DNA of 64,000 nucleotides from an uncultured Lachnospiraceae bacterium (GTDB lineage: Bacteria > Bacillota > Clostridia > Lachnospirales > Lachnospiraceae), in NCBI GenBank assembly GCA_902781655.1, contig CACZJZ010000006.1, positions 62,001 to 126,000 on the forward strand. The letters are read 5' to 3'. Made by a program: the position numbers and the translations under genes. The notes beneath the pieces are model-generated. The model searched no databases. It was given only the letters and a program-made list of their open reading frames with translations, and was not told the origin of the DNA. Shown here piece by piece: positions 8,552-16,624 of this stretch. Positions within the stretch are counted from its first letter, which is position 1, and each line of letters begins with the position of its first letter.

Positions 8552-9187
8552 ATGACAGAAGTAGCACAGAATACCACGAATCAGAGTGCATCGGAAAAGG
8601 GAAACGCCGCGCATCGCACGGTGATGCGGATTGTGTTTGTCGGGTTGTTTGCGGCGCTTTCCTACGTTGTGTTCACCTTCCTGCAGATCAAGCTGTATGT
8701 CGGGGGAGATGCCACCAGTTTTCATCTCGGCAATGCGGTGGTCGCCATTGGCGCGCTGCTGCTCGGCGGATTCTGGGGCGGCCTCGGCGGAGCCATCGGC
8801 ATGACGATCGGCGACCTTCTGGACCCGGTTTATGTCGTCTATGCGCCGAAGACCTTTTTGTGCAAGCTTCTTATCGGGCTGGTGACCGGACTTGTGGGAC
8901 ATAAGGTACTTCACATCAGTGCAGAAACAGACAGGAAGGCTCTTGTTTGGAAAACCATTGCTGCTTCTGTCTGTGGTCTTGGTATCAACATTATCGCGGA
9001 CCCTGGCCTGGGCTATGTGTACAAAAGACTGATTCTCGGAAAGAGCGCGGCGGATGCGATCTTCAAGCTGAATCTCATGACGACATCGGTCAATGCGGCG
9101 CTGTCTGTGGTGGTGACCGTGCTGGTCTACCTGGCTGTCCGCAGCCCACTCAGGAAGGCAGGACTGCTGCCGAAGATCAGCCGTTAA
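8552..9187 (+). CDS. ECF transporter S component, substrate unassigned
   Basis: A 211-residue membrane protein with about six hydrophobic segments, typical of the substrate-binding S component of group II energy-coupling factor importers. Characteristic stretches include FHLGNAVVAIGALLLGG and the GDLLDPVYVVYAPKT region. These place it with the HmpT/PdxU-like S components, so a vitamin or precursor is likely, but I cannot name the substrate. The A and T components of the ECF module are not in this window. The SD GGAGGAG is well placed before ATG 8552. It is followed at once by the large inverted repeat 9191-9267. Confidence 0.8.
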   Translation: MTEVAQNTTNQSASEKGNAAHRTVMRIVFVGLFAALSYVVFTFLQIKLYVGGDATSFHLGNAVVAIGALLLGGFWGGLGGAIGMTIGDLLDPVYVVYAPKTFLCKLLIGLVTGLVGHKVLHISAETDRKALVWKTIAASVCGLGINIIADPGLGYVYKRLILGKSAADAIFKLNLMTTSVNAALSVVVTVLVYLAVRSPLRKAGLLPKISR

Positions 9188-9190
9188 CCG

Positions 9191-9267
9191 GCCGGATGTG
9201 ATGTACAGCGCGAAGCCTCCAGAACCCGTCAGGTCCTGGAGGCTTCGTGCTGTACATCACATCCGGC
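9191..9267. repeat. Long inverted repeat (32-base arms) between the ECF gene and DUF4317 gene
   Basis: Arms 9191-9222 and 9236-9267 are complementary over 32 bases with a single mismatch that would be a G-U pair in RNA, around a 13-base loop. No T-run follows; the SD of the next gene (AGAAAGGA, 9268-9275) begins directly after the second arm. It may act as a terminator, attenuator or transcript-end barrier, or be a small mobile inverted-repeat element. Confidence 0.9.
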
Positions 9268-9284
9268 AGAAAGGAATTGTTGCT

Positions 9285-10490
9285 ATGGATAAGAAGGAAA
9301 TTGCGGAGATTCGCGGTATTCTCGGCGGACGGCGCTGTGCCATCGACAAAATCGGCGGCTGTTTTGCCGGCGAGGATGGGGAGATCATTCTGGACCTCGA
9401 TGAGACATTTCTGGCGCTCCCGGATGAGGAACAGGCGAAATACTGCGAGCTGTTCCGGAAGGTGCTCTCAGGAAAACAGGGGAAAAATCTGTTTGATCTG
9501 GAATTTCCGCTCAAAGAGGAGGAGCCTTTAGGCAGACAGGCGGCGCTGTACTCCCTGCTTCAGTCCGGATTGGACGACCGGCAGAAGATTCATGATTTCT
9601 GCACCGGTATTCTGGACAAGCTGGATGATGCGGGCAGGCATCTGGTGCTTCTGGCGCATGGAAACTACGACATTCCGAAGAAGACCTCGGACGGCCTCCT
9701 GATGGAGGACGCGTCGGATTATGTATATTCCTTCTTCGTCTGCTGCATCTGTCCGGTTGCGGAGGTAAAAGAGGGCCTGTGCTTCGATGCGCTGAATCAG
9801 ACTTTTGTGAATAAGGCGGGGGATCTTGGTGTGCAGATGCCCATGCTTGGCTTCCTCTTCCCCGCGTTCACGGATCGGGAGCCGGATATCCATTCTGTAC
9901 TCTATTACACCAGAAAAGAGGAGGAATGTCATCCCGAGCTGATGGATGGCATCGTCGGATCGGACATGCCGATCACGGAGAAAGCACAGAAGGAACTATT
10001 CTCTGATCTGGTGGAGAAGACACTGGGGCGGGACTGCACCTTTGAAAACGTCAAGACGATCTCTGACAATCTTGTGCAGATGGTGAAACAGGACGAGGAC
10101 AATCCGGGCACGCTGGAGCTTGGCAGGACGGAAGTGTCGCATATTCTGCAGGAGAGCGGCGCGGCACCGGAGTCCATGCAGGATTTTGCGTCAAAATTTG
10201 AGGAGGCGGTCGGCGCTGGCGGTTCTTTCACCGCGGAGAATCTCGCCCGGACCTCCACCATGCAGATCAAGGCACCCAGTGTCTCGATCACGGTGAAGAG
10301 CGAGATGGCGGATATGATCACGACACGCGTCATTGACGGAAGGGAGTTTATTCTGATTCCGCTGCAGCCGGACACGGAGCTCAATGGCATCCGGATTCTG
10401 ACGGATCGGCTCGCGCCGGCCGGCGGGCAGGAGAACAGCAGCACGGAGCAGAACAGAGAGGATGCGGGGCTTGGAACTGACGGAGTATGA
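9285..10490 (+). CDS. DUF4317 domain-containing protein
   Basis: A 401-residue protein matching the DUF4317 family found in Firmicutes, with the recognisable opening MDKKEIAEIRGIL and a SGKQGKNLFDLEF segment near residue 63. Function is unknown. There is no signal peptide or membrane segment, so it is probably cytosolic. ATG 9285 is chosen because it follows an SD and matches the family; the frame opens earlier at 9198, but that part would translate the inverted repeat. Its last 29 bases overlap the start of hemW, implying translational coupling. Confidence 0.82.
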   Translation: MDKKEIAEIRGILGGRRCAIDKIGGCFAGEDGEIILDLDETFLALPDEEQAKYCELFRKVLSGKQGKNLFDLEFPLKEEEPLGRQAALYSLLQSGLDDRQKIHDFCTGILDKLDDAGRHLVLLAHGNYDIPKKTSDGLLMEDASDYVYSFFVCCICPVAEVKEGLCFDALNQTFVNKAGDLGVQMPMLGFLFPAFTDREPDIHSVLYYTRKEEECHPELMDGIVGSDMPITEKAQKELFSDLVEKTLGRDCTFENVKTISDNLVQMVKQDEDNPGTLELGRTEVSHILQESGAAPESMQDFASKFEEAVGAGGSFTAENLARTSTMQIKAPSVSITVKSEMADMITTRVIDGREFILIPLQPDTELNGIRILTDRLAPAGGQENSSTEQNREDAGLGTDGV

Positions 10491-11655
10491 AAAAGGACAG
10501 TACAGGGACCGGATCGGCCTGTATCTTCATATTCCATTCTGCGTGAGGAAGTGCCTGTACTGTGACTTCCTGTCAGGTCCTGCCGGCGCGGAGGCGCGTC
10601 AGCGCTACGTCGATGCGCTGCTGCTGGAAATCCGGGAGAAGGCAGGACGGATGAAGAGACGGAGAACAGTGGATACCGTCTATATTGGCGGAGGGACACC
10701 TTCTCTGCTCACGGAGGGTCAGGCAGCGGAGATACTGGAGACCCTGCGCGGCTGTTTTGCGATCCAGAAGGATGCCGAGGTCTCGATGGAATGCAATCCC
10801 GGCACGGTGACGGAACGCTGGCTCCGGGAGATGCGCCGGCTCGGCGTGAACCGGCTTTCGATCGGGGTGCAGTCCTTTGATGCGAAGGAACTCCGAACGC
10901 TCGGACGGATTCATTCTCCGGAGGAGGCTGTCTGTGCAGTGGAGCTGGCGAGGGCAGCGGGATTTGACAACCTGAATCTTGATCTCATGTCAGGCATTCC
11001 GGGGCAGACAATGGAGAGCTGGAAGTACAGCCTCGGCATGGCGGTGCGACTCAAACCGGAGCACATCTCCGCCTACAGTCTGATCGTGGAGGAAGGGACG
11101 CCGTTTTATCGGATGTATGGGGAGGGGGCAGCGCAGGATTCGTCCCTGCCCGGGATTCCGGATGAGGAGACGGAGCGGGCGATGGTCCACTTCACAGGAC
11201 GGTTTCTTGCGGCACACGGCCTGAGACAGTATGAGATCAGCAACTACGCCCGGACGGGGCGGGAATGTCTCCACAATATCGGATACTGGAAGCGTCATCC
11301 GTATCTTGGATTCGGCGCCGGCGCGGCTTCTCTTCTGGATGACGAGCGGTTTACGAATATCAGGGATGTGGACAGGTACTGCAGGGCGCCCGGCAGGGAG
11401 TACAGTGAGGGACCTGAGAGGCTGACCCGGGAGGACCGGATGGAGGAGTTCATGTTCCTTGGACTGCGTATGACGGAGGGTATCTCAGAAGAATTGTTTG
11501 CACAGACGTTCGGCGTCTCTGTGCAGAGTGTATATGGCGCGGTGATCGCAGCCCACGAACGGGAGGGACTGCTCGTGCGGGAAAGCGGGCGGATCCGCCT
11601 CACGGAACGTGGCATGGATCTGTCCAATTATGTCATGGCGGATTTCCTGTTCTGA
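10462..11655 (+). CDS. hemW: HemW-like radical SAM protein (heme chaperone family)
   Basis: A 397-residue radical SAM protein of the HemW family, often mis-annotated as oxygen-independent coproporphyrinogen III oxidase. The cluster motif is seen in HIPFCVRKCLYCDF near residues 20-33, where CxxxCxxC binds a [4Fe-4S] cluster and SAM. The glycine-rich GGGTPS motif and the HemW C-terminal winged-helix region follow. HemW commonly lies near lepA and rpsT in Firmicutes, as here. The start overlaps the DUF4317 gene; the exact start codon is uncertain because no clean SD precedes 10462. Confidence 0.88.
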   Translation: MRGLELTEYEKGQYRDRIGLYLHIPFCVRKCLYCDFLSGPAGAEARQRYVDALLLEIREKAGRMKRRRTVDTVYIGGGTPSLLTEGQAAEILETLRGCFAIQKDAEVSMECNPGTVTERWLREMRRLGVNRLSIGVQSFDAKELRTLGRIHSPEEAVCAVELARAAGFDNLNLDLMSGIPGQTMESWKYSLGMAVRLKPEHISAYSLIVEEGTPFYRMYGEGAAQDSSLPGIPDEETERAMVHFTGRFLAAHGLRQYEISNYARTGRECLHNIGYWKRHPYLGFGAGAASLLDDERFTNIRDVDRYCRAPGREYSEGPERLTREDRMEEFMFLGLRMTEGISEELFAQTFGVSVQSVYGAVIAAHEREGLLVRESGRIRLTERGMDLSNYVMADFLF

Positions 11656-11695
11656 TCAGAGATATTTCTGATAAAGCTACCACCCTGATTTTGCT

Positions 11696-11745
11696 GACAA
11701 ATTACTCGATTTGTCATTGACGGTGCAGGCGGCGCCGTCTAAAAT
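11696..11745 (+). promoter_or_regulatory. Promoter and adjacent inverted repeat of the GH25 lysozyme gene
   Basis: TTGACG at 11717-11722 and TAAAAT at 11740-11745 are 17 bases apart. Immediately upstream, the 7-base inverted repeat 11696-11702/11709-11715 (GACAAAT-6-ATTTGTC) ends one base before the -35 and could be an operator. The predicted leader is about 170 bases, which rules out the upstream part of the open frame as coding. Confidence 0.75.
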
Positions 11746-11920
11746 TATTTTTACAGCGCGTCCGCGGGCGGCTGCCGCACAGAGCAGTGCAGAGGCTGAA
11801 AAGAAGCGGCGCGGGTGTGGCGATATCCGGGTTTCACCGGGAGTCAATCCGAATCACAAAGTATCGTACCGCATTGCCGGATGTGTTCCGGCTGTGTGGA
11901 TGAAAAGTGGGGAGAGAGCA

Positions 11921-13567
11921 TTGAATACAGAGAATCGGAGTATGGAGCATGAAGGGCGTCTCAGCATTGAGGAAGGTTCTTCCGGACGACAGAATGGATC
12001 CGGAAGAAGCGGCGGCAGGCTGATTTCCCTGCTGGCAGCGCTGGCGGCGGCTTTTTTCCTGGCACTGTTTGCGCCGCATGCCGACATCGAGTCTCAGGCG
12101 GCCCAGACGGGCATCGATGTCTCCTCCTACCAGGGTGCGATCGACTGGAAACAGGTCAGAAATGCCGGTATCACATTTGCCATGGTCCGCTGCGGCAACA
12201 CGCTGTACGGGATTGACAGTTATTTTGGCTACAATATGTCATCCGCAGCGGCGGCCGGGATCCGGACAGGCGTTTACTGCTATACCTTTGCGCAGAATCC
12301 GGCGCAGGCTGTGGCGGACGCCAATCTGGTGGTAAATGCATGCGCAAATTATACCGTCTCTTTCCCGATTGCGATCGATTTTGAAGACAAGTCTCTCATC
12401 GGGCTGTCGCCCTCGGATCAGGCAGCCATTGTCAACGCATTCTGTTCTGTGATTTACAGCGCCGGCTACACCCCCATGGTCTACACCAGCAGAAACTGGT
12501 TTGTAGAACGCATGGGTCCGGTGTCCTGGGACAAGTGGGTCGCACAGTACAATTCGGTCTGCGATTATCCGGGACCTGTTGCGATGTGGCAGTATTCCAG
12601 CCACGGCTCCATCGCCGGGATAAGCGGCAGGGTGGACATGGATTCCTGTATCAAGGATTATTTCTCTTCCATCATTGCGACGGGATGGGATCACCGGAAC
12701 AACAACACTTACTATTACCAGAATTACAAACGTGTCACCGGCTTGCAGACGATCGATGGGAAGATGTATTATTTTGACCCGAACTCGCAGGCGTGCTATA
12801 CGGGCTGGCTCAACAACGGGCAGAACAGACTCTATTACTTTGACCCGGCGCAGAACGGCGCGGCGCTGATTGGATGGGGCAATATTGAAGGCACCATGTA
12901 TTATTTCGACACCGACGGACTCGCGGTGATCGGCGGACAGGTGATCGAGGGACAGCATTATCTGTTTACAGCGGATGGCAAAATGTACACAGGGTGGTAC
13001 CAGGATGGTACAAACCTGACATACTACAGCCCGAAGAACGGGCAGATGCTGTTCGGCTGGCAGACCATCGACGGTGCTCTGTATTATCTCAATCCGAACA
13101 CGGGGGCGGTGACGACTGGCCTTGTACCGATCAATGGCGCGGTATATTACTTCGGAACAGACGGCAGGATGCAGACCGGTGTTGTGACAATCGGCGCGGA
13201 TACTTATTACCTGGGCACGGATGGCAAGATGCAGACAGGCCTGCAGACCATCGCCGGCGCGGTGTATTATTTCGGGACGGACGGCAAGATGCAGAAGGGC
13301 CTTGTGCCGGTCGGCGGAAGTATATATTACTTTGCTCCGGATGGCAGAATGCAGACAGGACTTGTGGTCATCGGCAAGGACAAGTACTTCTTCGGCACGA
13401 ATGGAGCTCTTGAGATCGGCTGGCACAACATCGGCGGCGGCTGGTTCTACTTCGGGCCGGACGGAAAGCTGGTGACAAACCAGGTGTTCTATGACAATGC
13501 CGGCATCCCGGTCCAGGTAGATGTAAACGGAATGCTGGTTTATCCGGCGGGATACACGCCGCGCTGA
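11921..13567 (+). CDS. GH25 lysozyme (muramidase) with C-terminal cell-wall-binding repeats
   Basis: A 548-residue secreted or membrane-anchored peptidoglycan hydrolase. An N-terminal hydrophobic segment (about residues 34-50) acts as signal or anchor. The GH25 domain spans about 64-245, with GIDVSSYQG and the catalytic-type IAIDFED (Asp153, Glu155). From about residue 260 to the end there are roughly 13 short aromatic repeats (YYF, DGKM, TG) of the choline-binding/glucan-binding type, which attach proteins to the wall. I chose TTG 11921 because GGGGAG is 6 bases upstream; the frame opens earlier, but the promoter lies inside that part. pilT follows after 18 bases. Confidence 0.88.
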   Translation: MNTENRSMEHEGRLSIEEGSSGRQNGSGRSGGRLISLLAALAAAFFLALFAPHADIESQAAQTGIDVSSYQGAIDWKQVRNAGITFAMVRCGNTLYGIDSYFGYNMSSAAAAGIRTGVYCYTFAQNPAQAVADANLVVNACANYTVSFPIAIDFEDKSLIGLSPSDQAAIVNAFCSVIYSAGYTPMVYTSRNWFVERMGPVSWDKWVAQYNSVCDYPGPVAMWQYSSHGSIAGISGRVDMDSCIKDYFSSIIATGWDHRNNNTYYYQNYKRVTGLQTIDGKMYYFDPNSQACYTGWLNNGQNRLYYFDPAQNGAALIGWGNIEGTMYYFDTDGLAVIGGQVIEGQHYLFTADGKMYTGWYQDGTNLTYYSPKNGQMLFGWQTIDGALYYLNPNTGAVTTGLVPINGAVYYFGTDGRMQTGVVTIGADTYYLGTDGKMQTGLQTIAGAVYYFGTDGKMQKGLVPVGGSIYYFAPDGRMQTGLVVIGKDKYFFGTNGALEIGWHNIGGGWFYFGPDGKLVTNQVFYDNAGIPVQVDVNGMLVYPAGYTPR

Positions 13568-13585
13568 CAGCTGGAGCAGCATCAT

Positions 13586-14671
13586 ATGATCGATCTTCGG
13601 GAGGTTTTGAAAACTGCACACGAGCGGAACGCGTCCGATGTCCATCTGACAGTCGGCATTCCGCCCAAACTCAGGATCGATGGGGGCTTATATGATGCGG
13701 AAGGGTTTCCACGCCTCACACCGGGCGATACGGAAACCATTGCGGCTGAGCTGCTGAATGAGCGGCAGAAGGAACATTTTGCACAGCATGGAGAGTGTGA
13801 TCTGTCCTTTTCCATCCCACAGACCGGACGGTACCGCCTCAATGTGTATCGGCAGAGAGGTTCGGTGGCACTTGCCATTCGTCTTGTGGCTTTCGATGTG
13901 CCAAAGCCGGAGGAACTGGGAATCCCGGAGTCAGTGACGAAGCTGACGGAGCTCAATCACGGACTGATTCTTGTCACAGGACCGGCCGGAAGCGGCAAGT
14001 CCACAACACTGGCATCTCTCGTGGAACGGATCAACACCACACGGGAGATGCACATCATCACGCTGGAGGATCCGATCGAATACATGCACCGTCATGCCCT
14101 GTCGATTGTGAACCAGCGGGAAATCGGTCTGGACGCGGACACCTATGCGGATGCTCTCCGCTCCGCCCTGCGCGAGGACCCGGATGTGATCATGGTTGGC
14201 GAAATGCGCGATCTCGATACGGTCAGCATCGCGGTGACCGCGGCAGAGACGGGGCATCTGGTATTCTCGACGCTGCACACAATCGGTGCGGCGAGTACCG
14301 TTGACCGCATGATCGATATTTTTCCGTCTTATCAGCAGCAGCAGATCCGGATTCAGTTGGCCGGAGTGCTTGAGGCGGTGATCTCTCAGCAGCTGATTCC
14401 AAAGGCGGATGGCAGCGGACGCATTGCCGCCTTCGAGGTGATGCGGACAAACAGCGCGGTCCGGAACATGATCCGGGAGTCAAAATCCTGGCAGCTGAAT
14501 TCGGTGATTCAGACAGGCCGTCTGTCCGGAATGGTCACTATGGACGATTCGATTCTGCAGCTGTATCACAGCCGGATGATCGACCGGAACCACGCGATAC
14601 AATTTGCCGCGGACCCTGATGCAATGCAGAAGCGCATTGACACCGGGAGCGGCTTCTCATCTCATTCTTAG
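13586..14671 (+). CDS. pilT: Type IV pilus retraction ATPase PilT
   Basis: A 361-residue hexameric secretion ATPase of the PilT family, which powers pilus retraction in twitching and DNA uptake. It has the N-terminal PAS-like domain (SDVHLTVG), the Walker A GPAGSGKST near residue 132, the Asp box LEDPIEYMH, the Walker B region REDPDVIMVGEMRD and the His box STLHT. No PilB, PilC or pilin gene lies in this window, so the rest of the pilus machinery must be elsewhere. It lies 18 bases after the lysozyme and is probably co-transcribed with it. Confidence 0.92.
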   Translation: MIDLREVLKTAHERNASDVHLTVGIPPKLRIDGGLYDAEGFPRLTPGDTETIAAELLNERQKEHFAQHGECDLSFSIPQTGRYRLNVYRQRGSVALAIRLVAFDVPKPEELGIPESVTKLTELNHGLILVTGPAGSGKSTTLASLVERINTTREMHIITLEDPIEYMHRHALSIVNQREIGLDADTYADALRSALREDPDVIMVGEMRDLDTVSIAVTAAETGHLVFSTLHTIGAASTVDRMIDIFPSYQQQQIRIQLAGVLEAVISQQLIPKADGSGRIAAFEVMRTNSAVRNMIRESKSWQLNSVIQTGRLSGMVTMDDSILQLYHSRMIDRNHAIQFAADPDAMQKRIDTGSGFSSHS

Positions 14672-14676
14672 CTCCT

Positions 14677-14727
14677 TTGCCGCTCATTTTTACAGAGCAA
14701 CTGTGCGCTGTCAAAAATGAGCGGCAA
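14677..14727. terminator. Hairpin after pilT (probable transcription end)
   Basis: Perfect 15-base arms 14677-14691 and 14713-14727 lie just after the pilT stop. The A/T ends of the arms place T residues within the stem rather than after it, and no classic T-tail follows on the + strand. Confidence 0.6.
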
Positions 14728-14989
14728 GAGGCACTTCTGACACTTCTATCATCTTAATATTCTTTCTTTGTCCTTAATTCTGTCGGCGGAAACGGGAATT
14801 CCGCCATCTCATCTCACTCACAAGTTCTGCATCAGCCGGACCCGGGGAATGCACGAATGAACTTTCCCGTTGCCGCTGTATCCTTTCTTTTTCATCGCAT
14901 TCTTTTTCTTATCAAGGCACAAGTCAGAGAGCAATATCTGGTTTTGGCAAATGATATCCGGCTGTATCAGCTGAAAGGAGGGGCAGTTC
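14728..14989 (+). other. Non-coding spacer before yifB
   Basis: No coding sequence is seen. The stretch is pyrimidine-rich and ends with a strong SD (AAAGGAGGGG) 7 bases before yifB. TTGGCA at 14944 with TATCAG at 14965 is a weak promoter candidate with a 15-base spacer. Nothing else is recognised. Confidence 0.5.
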
Positions 14990-16540
14990 ATGTACAGTAG
15001 TATTCAAACCTGCGCTGTGTTCGGGCCAGATGCCTGCGTGCTGGAGGTGGAGACAAACATAGCGGAAGGGCTGCCGGGATTTACGATGGTAGGATTTCTC
15101 GGATCGGAGGTAAAGGAATCCGGAGAGCGGGTGCGTGTCGCGCTGCGTAATGCCGGGATCTCCATCCCGGCGTCCCGCATTACAGTGAATATCTCTCCGG
15201 CAGATGTCCCAAAGCGCGGCGCGGTTCTGGACCTGGCGGTAGCGGCAGGGATACTGACGGCACTCGGCGTCGTCGCCAGAAAGGATACGGAAGGAGTGAT
15301 GATTGTCGGGGAACTGGGACTTGACGGAGAGGTCAAACCGATCCGGGGCGTGCTGCCGATAACAGAACGGGCGGCGGCACACGGATGCCACACCGTCATC
15401 GTGCCGGAGCAGAATGCAATGGAGGGGGCTGTTGTGCATGGGGTGGATGTCGTCGGTGTCTGCTCGGTCAGAAAGATGATCCGGTATCTGCTGGAGCCGC
15501 GGGCATCCAGAGATCGTGTCATACGGCCCAAAAAGGTGGACGCAGCTTCCCTGCTCAGCGCAAATTCAAAGGCAGAGCTGCCGGATTTTGCCGAGATCCA
15601 TGGGCAGGAGGCGGCGAAGCGAGTTCTGGAGATCGCGGCTGCAGGTTTTCACAACGTTCTGCTGATTGGCCCGCCAGGAGGTGGAAAAAGTATGCTCGCG
15701 GAGCGGTTCCGCAGCATTCTTCCACCGCTTTCACTGGAAGAAAGCCTTGAGATTTCGGCCATTTACAGCGTCGCCGGTATGATTCCGGAGGGACAGTGCC
15801 TCATCACGGAGCGACCATTTCTCGCACCGCACCACACGGTGACGAGAGCTGCCATGACGGGAGGCGGGACCGTGCCGGGGCCTGGTATCATCACACTGGC
15901 CAACCGCGGCGTTTTGTTCATGGATGAATTCCCGGAGTTCGGGAGGGAGACGATCAATCTGATGCGGCAGCCGATGGAGGATCATGAGATACGGATCGCG
16001 AGGACAACCGGAACCTATGTATATCCGGCGAGGTTCCAGCTCATTGCAGCGATGAATCCATGCCCATGCGGATACTATCCGGATCAGCGGTGCCGCTGTA
16101 CAAGGCCGGAGATCAACCGCTATCTGTCGAGGATTTCCGGTCCGATTCTTGACCGGATGGATCTGTGCGCTGAAGTCGTCAGCGTGAAGGTGGAGGAGCT
16201 GATGGAACCAGGGGAGGAGGAACGGAGCGGGACAATCCGTCAGCGGGTGATAGCAGCCAGAAAAATTCAGGCAGATCGCTTTGCCGGAACTGGCATTCAG
16301 TGCAATGCGGAAATGAACGCGGGGATGGTGGATCATTACTGCAGACTCGGGAAGGCACAGAAGCGGTTTGCCGGGCAGATGTTTGACCGTATCGGACTCT
16401 CGGCCAGGGCGTTTCACCGCCTGCTGAAGGTTGCGCGTACCATAGCTGATCTGGAGGGCAGCGGGGAAATTACGGAGGCGCACCTGACTGAGGCGGCTGC
16501 GTATCGGACAGCGGATCGAAAATACTGGAATCCAGTGTGA
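14990..16540 (+). CDS. YifB/ComM family Mg-chelatase-like AAA+ ATPase
   Basis: A 516-residue protein of the YifB/ComM family. In transforming bacteria ComM is a hexameric helicase that drives branch migration during integration of incoming DNA. The N-terminal Lon-like S5 fold runs to about residue 170. The AAA+ core carries the Walker A GPPGGGKSM near residue 227, the Walker B GVLFMDEFPEF near 303, and a C-terminal Mg-chelatase domain. A MNPCPCGYYPDQRCRC cysteine cluster typical of the family is present. dprA follows 84 bases downstream, which strengthens a role in transformation or recombination. Confidence 0.9.
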   Translation: MYSSIQTCAVFGPDACVLEVETNIAEGLPGFTMVGFLGSEVKESGERVRVALRNAGISIPASRITVNISPADVPKRGAVLDLAVAAGILTALGVVARKDTEGVMIVGELGLDGEVKPIRGVLPITERAAAHGCHTVIVPEQNAMEGAVVHGVDVVGVCSVRKMIRYLLEPRASRDRVIRPKKVDAASLLSANSKAELPDFAEIHGQEAAKRVLEIAAAGFHNVLLIGPPGGGKSMLAERFRSILPPLSLEESLEISAIYSVAGMIPEGQCLITERPFLAPHHTVTRAAMTGGGTVPGPGIITLANRGVLFMDEFPEFGRETINLMRQPMEDHEIRIARTTGTYVYPARFQLIAAMNPCPCGYYPDQRCRCTRPEINRYLSRISGPILDRMDLCAEVVSVKVEELMEPGEEERSGTIRQRVIAARKIQADRFAGTGIQCNAEMNAGMVDHYCRLGKAQKRFAGQMFDRIGLSARAFHRLLKVARTIADLEGSGEITEAHLTEAAAYRTADRKYWNPV

Positions 16541-16549
16541 TTGAGAAAG

Positions 16550-16593
16550 TTCGGACGTTTCTCCCGCGGGCGCCGCGAAGAACGCGGCACGGG
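16550..16593 (+). repeat. 44-base dispersed repeat, copy 1 (upstream of dprA)
   Basis: This segment is identical at 40 of 44 positions to 49155-49198, upstream of prkC. Both contain a short hairpin (here 16572-16577 with 16583-16588, loop AAGAA) and both lie just before the SD and start of a gene. Confidence 0.85.
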
Positions 16594-16624
16594 ATAAAAG
16601 AGTAAATGGCAGGAGGACGGGCAC

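Noticed and set aside
9198-9284. Upstream start for the DUF4317 protein
   Set aside because: The extension translates the inverted repeat; ATG 9285 has an SD and matches the family start.
11711-11920. Upstream part of the lysozyme open frame as coding
   Set aside because: The promoter (11717-11745) lies within it, and TTG 11921 has a good SD.
12991-13002. T-box-like AGGGTGGTACC
   Set aside because: It resembles the T-box core but lies inside the lysozyme repeat coding sequence with no following synthetase gene or terminator.
12750-13500. Periodic repeats that could look like CRISPR or satellite DNA
   Set aside because: They are in-frame protein repeats of the cell-wall-binding type, with no constant spacer-repeat structure.
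12239-13645. 468-codon frame antisense to the lysozyme
   Set aside because: It mirrors the codon-periodic repeats of the GH25 gene and has no recognisable product.
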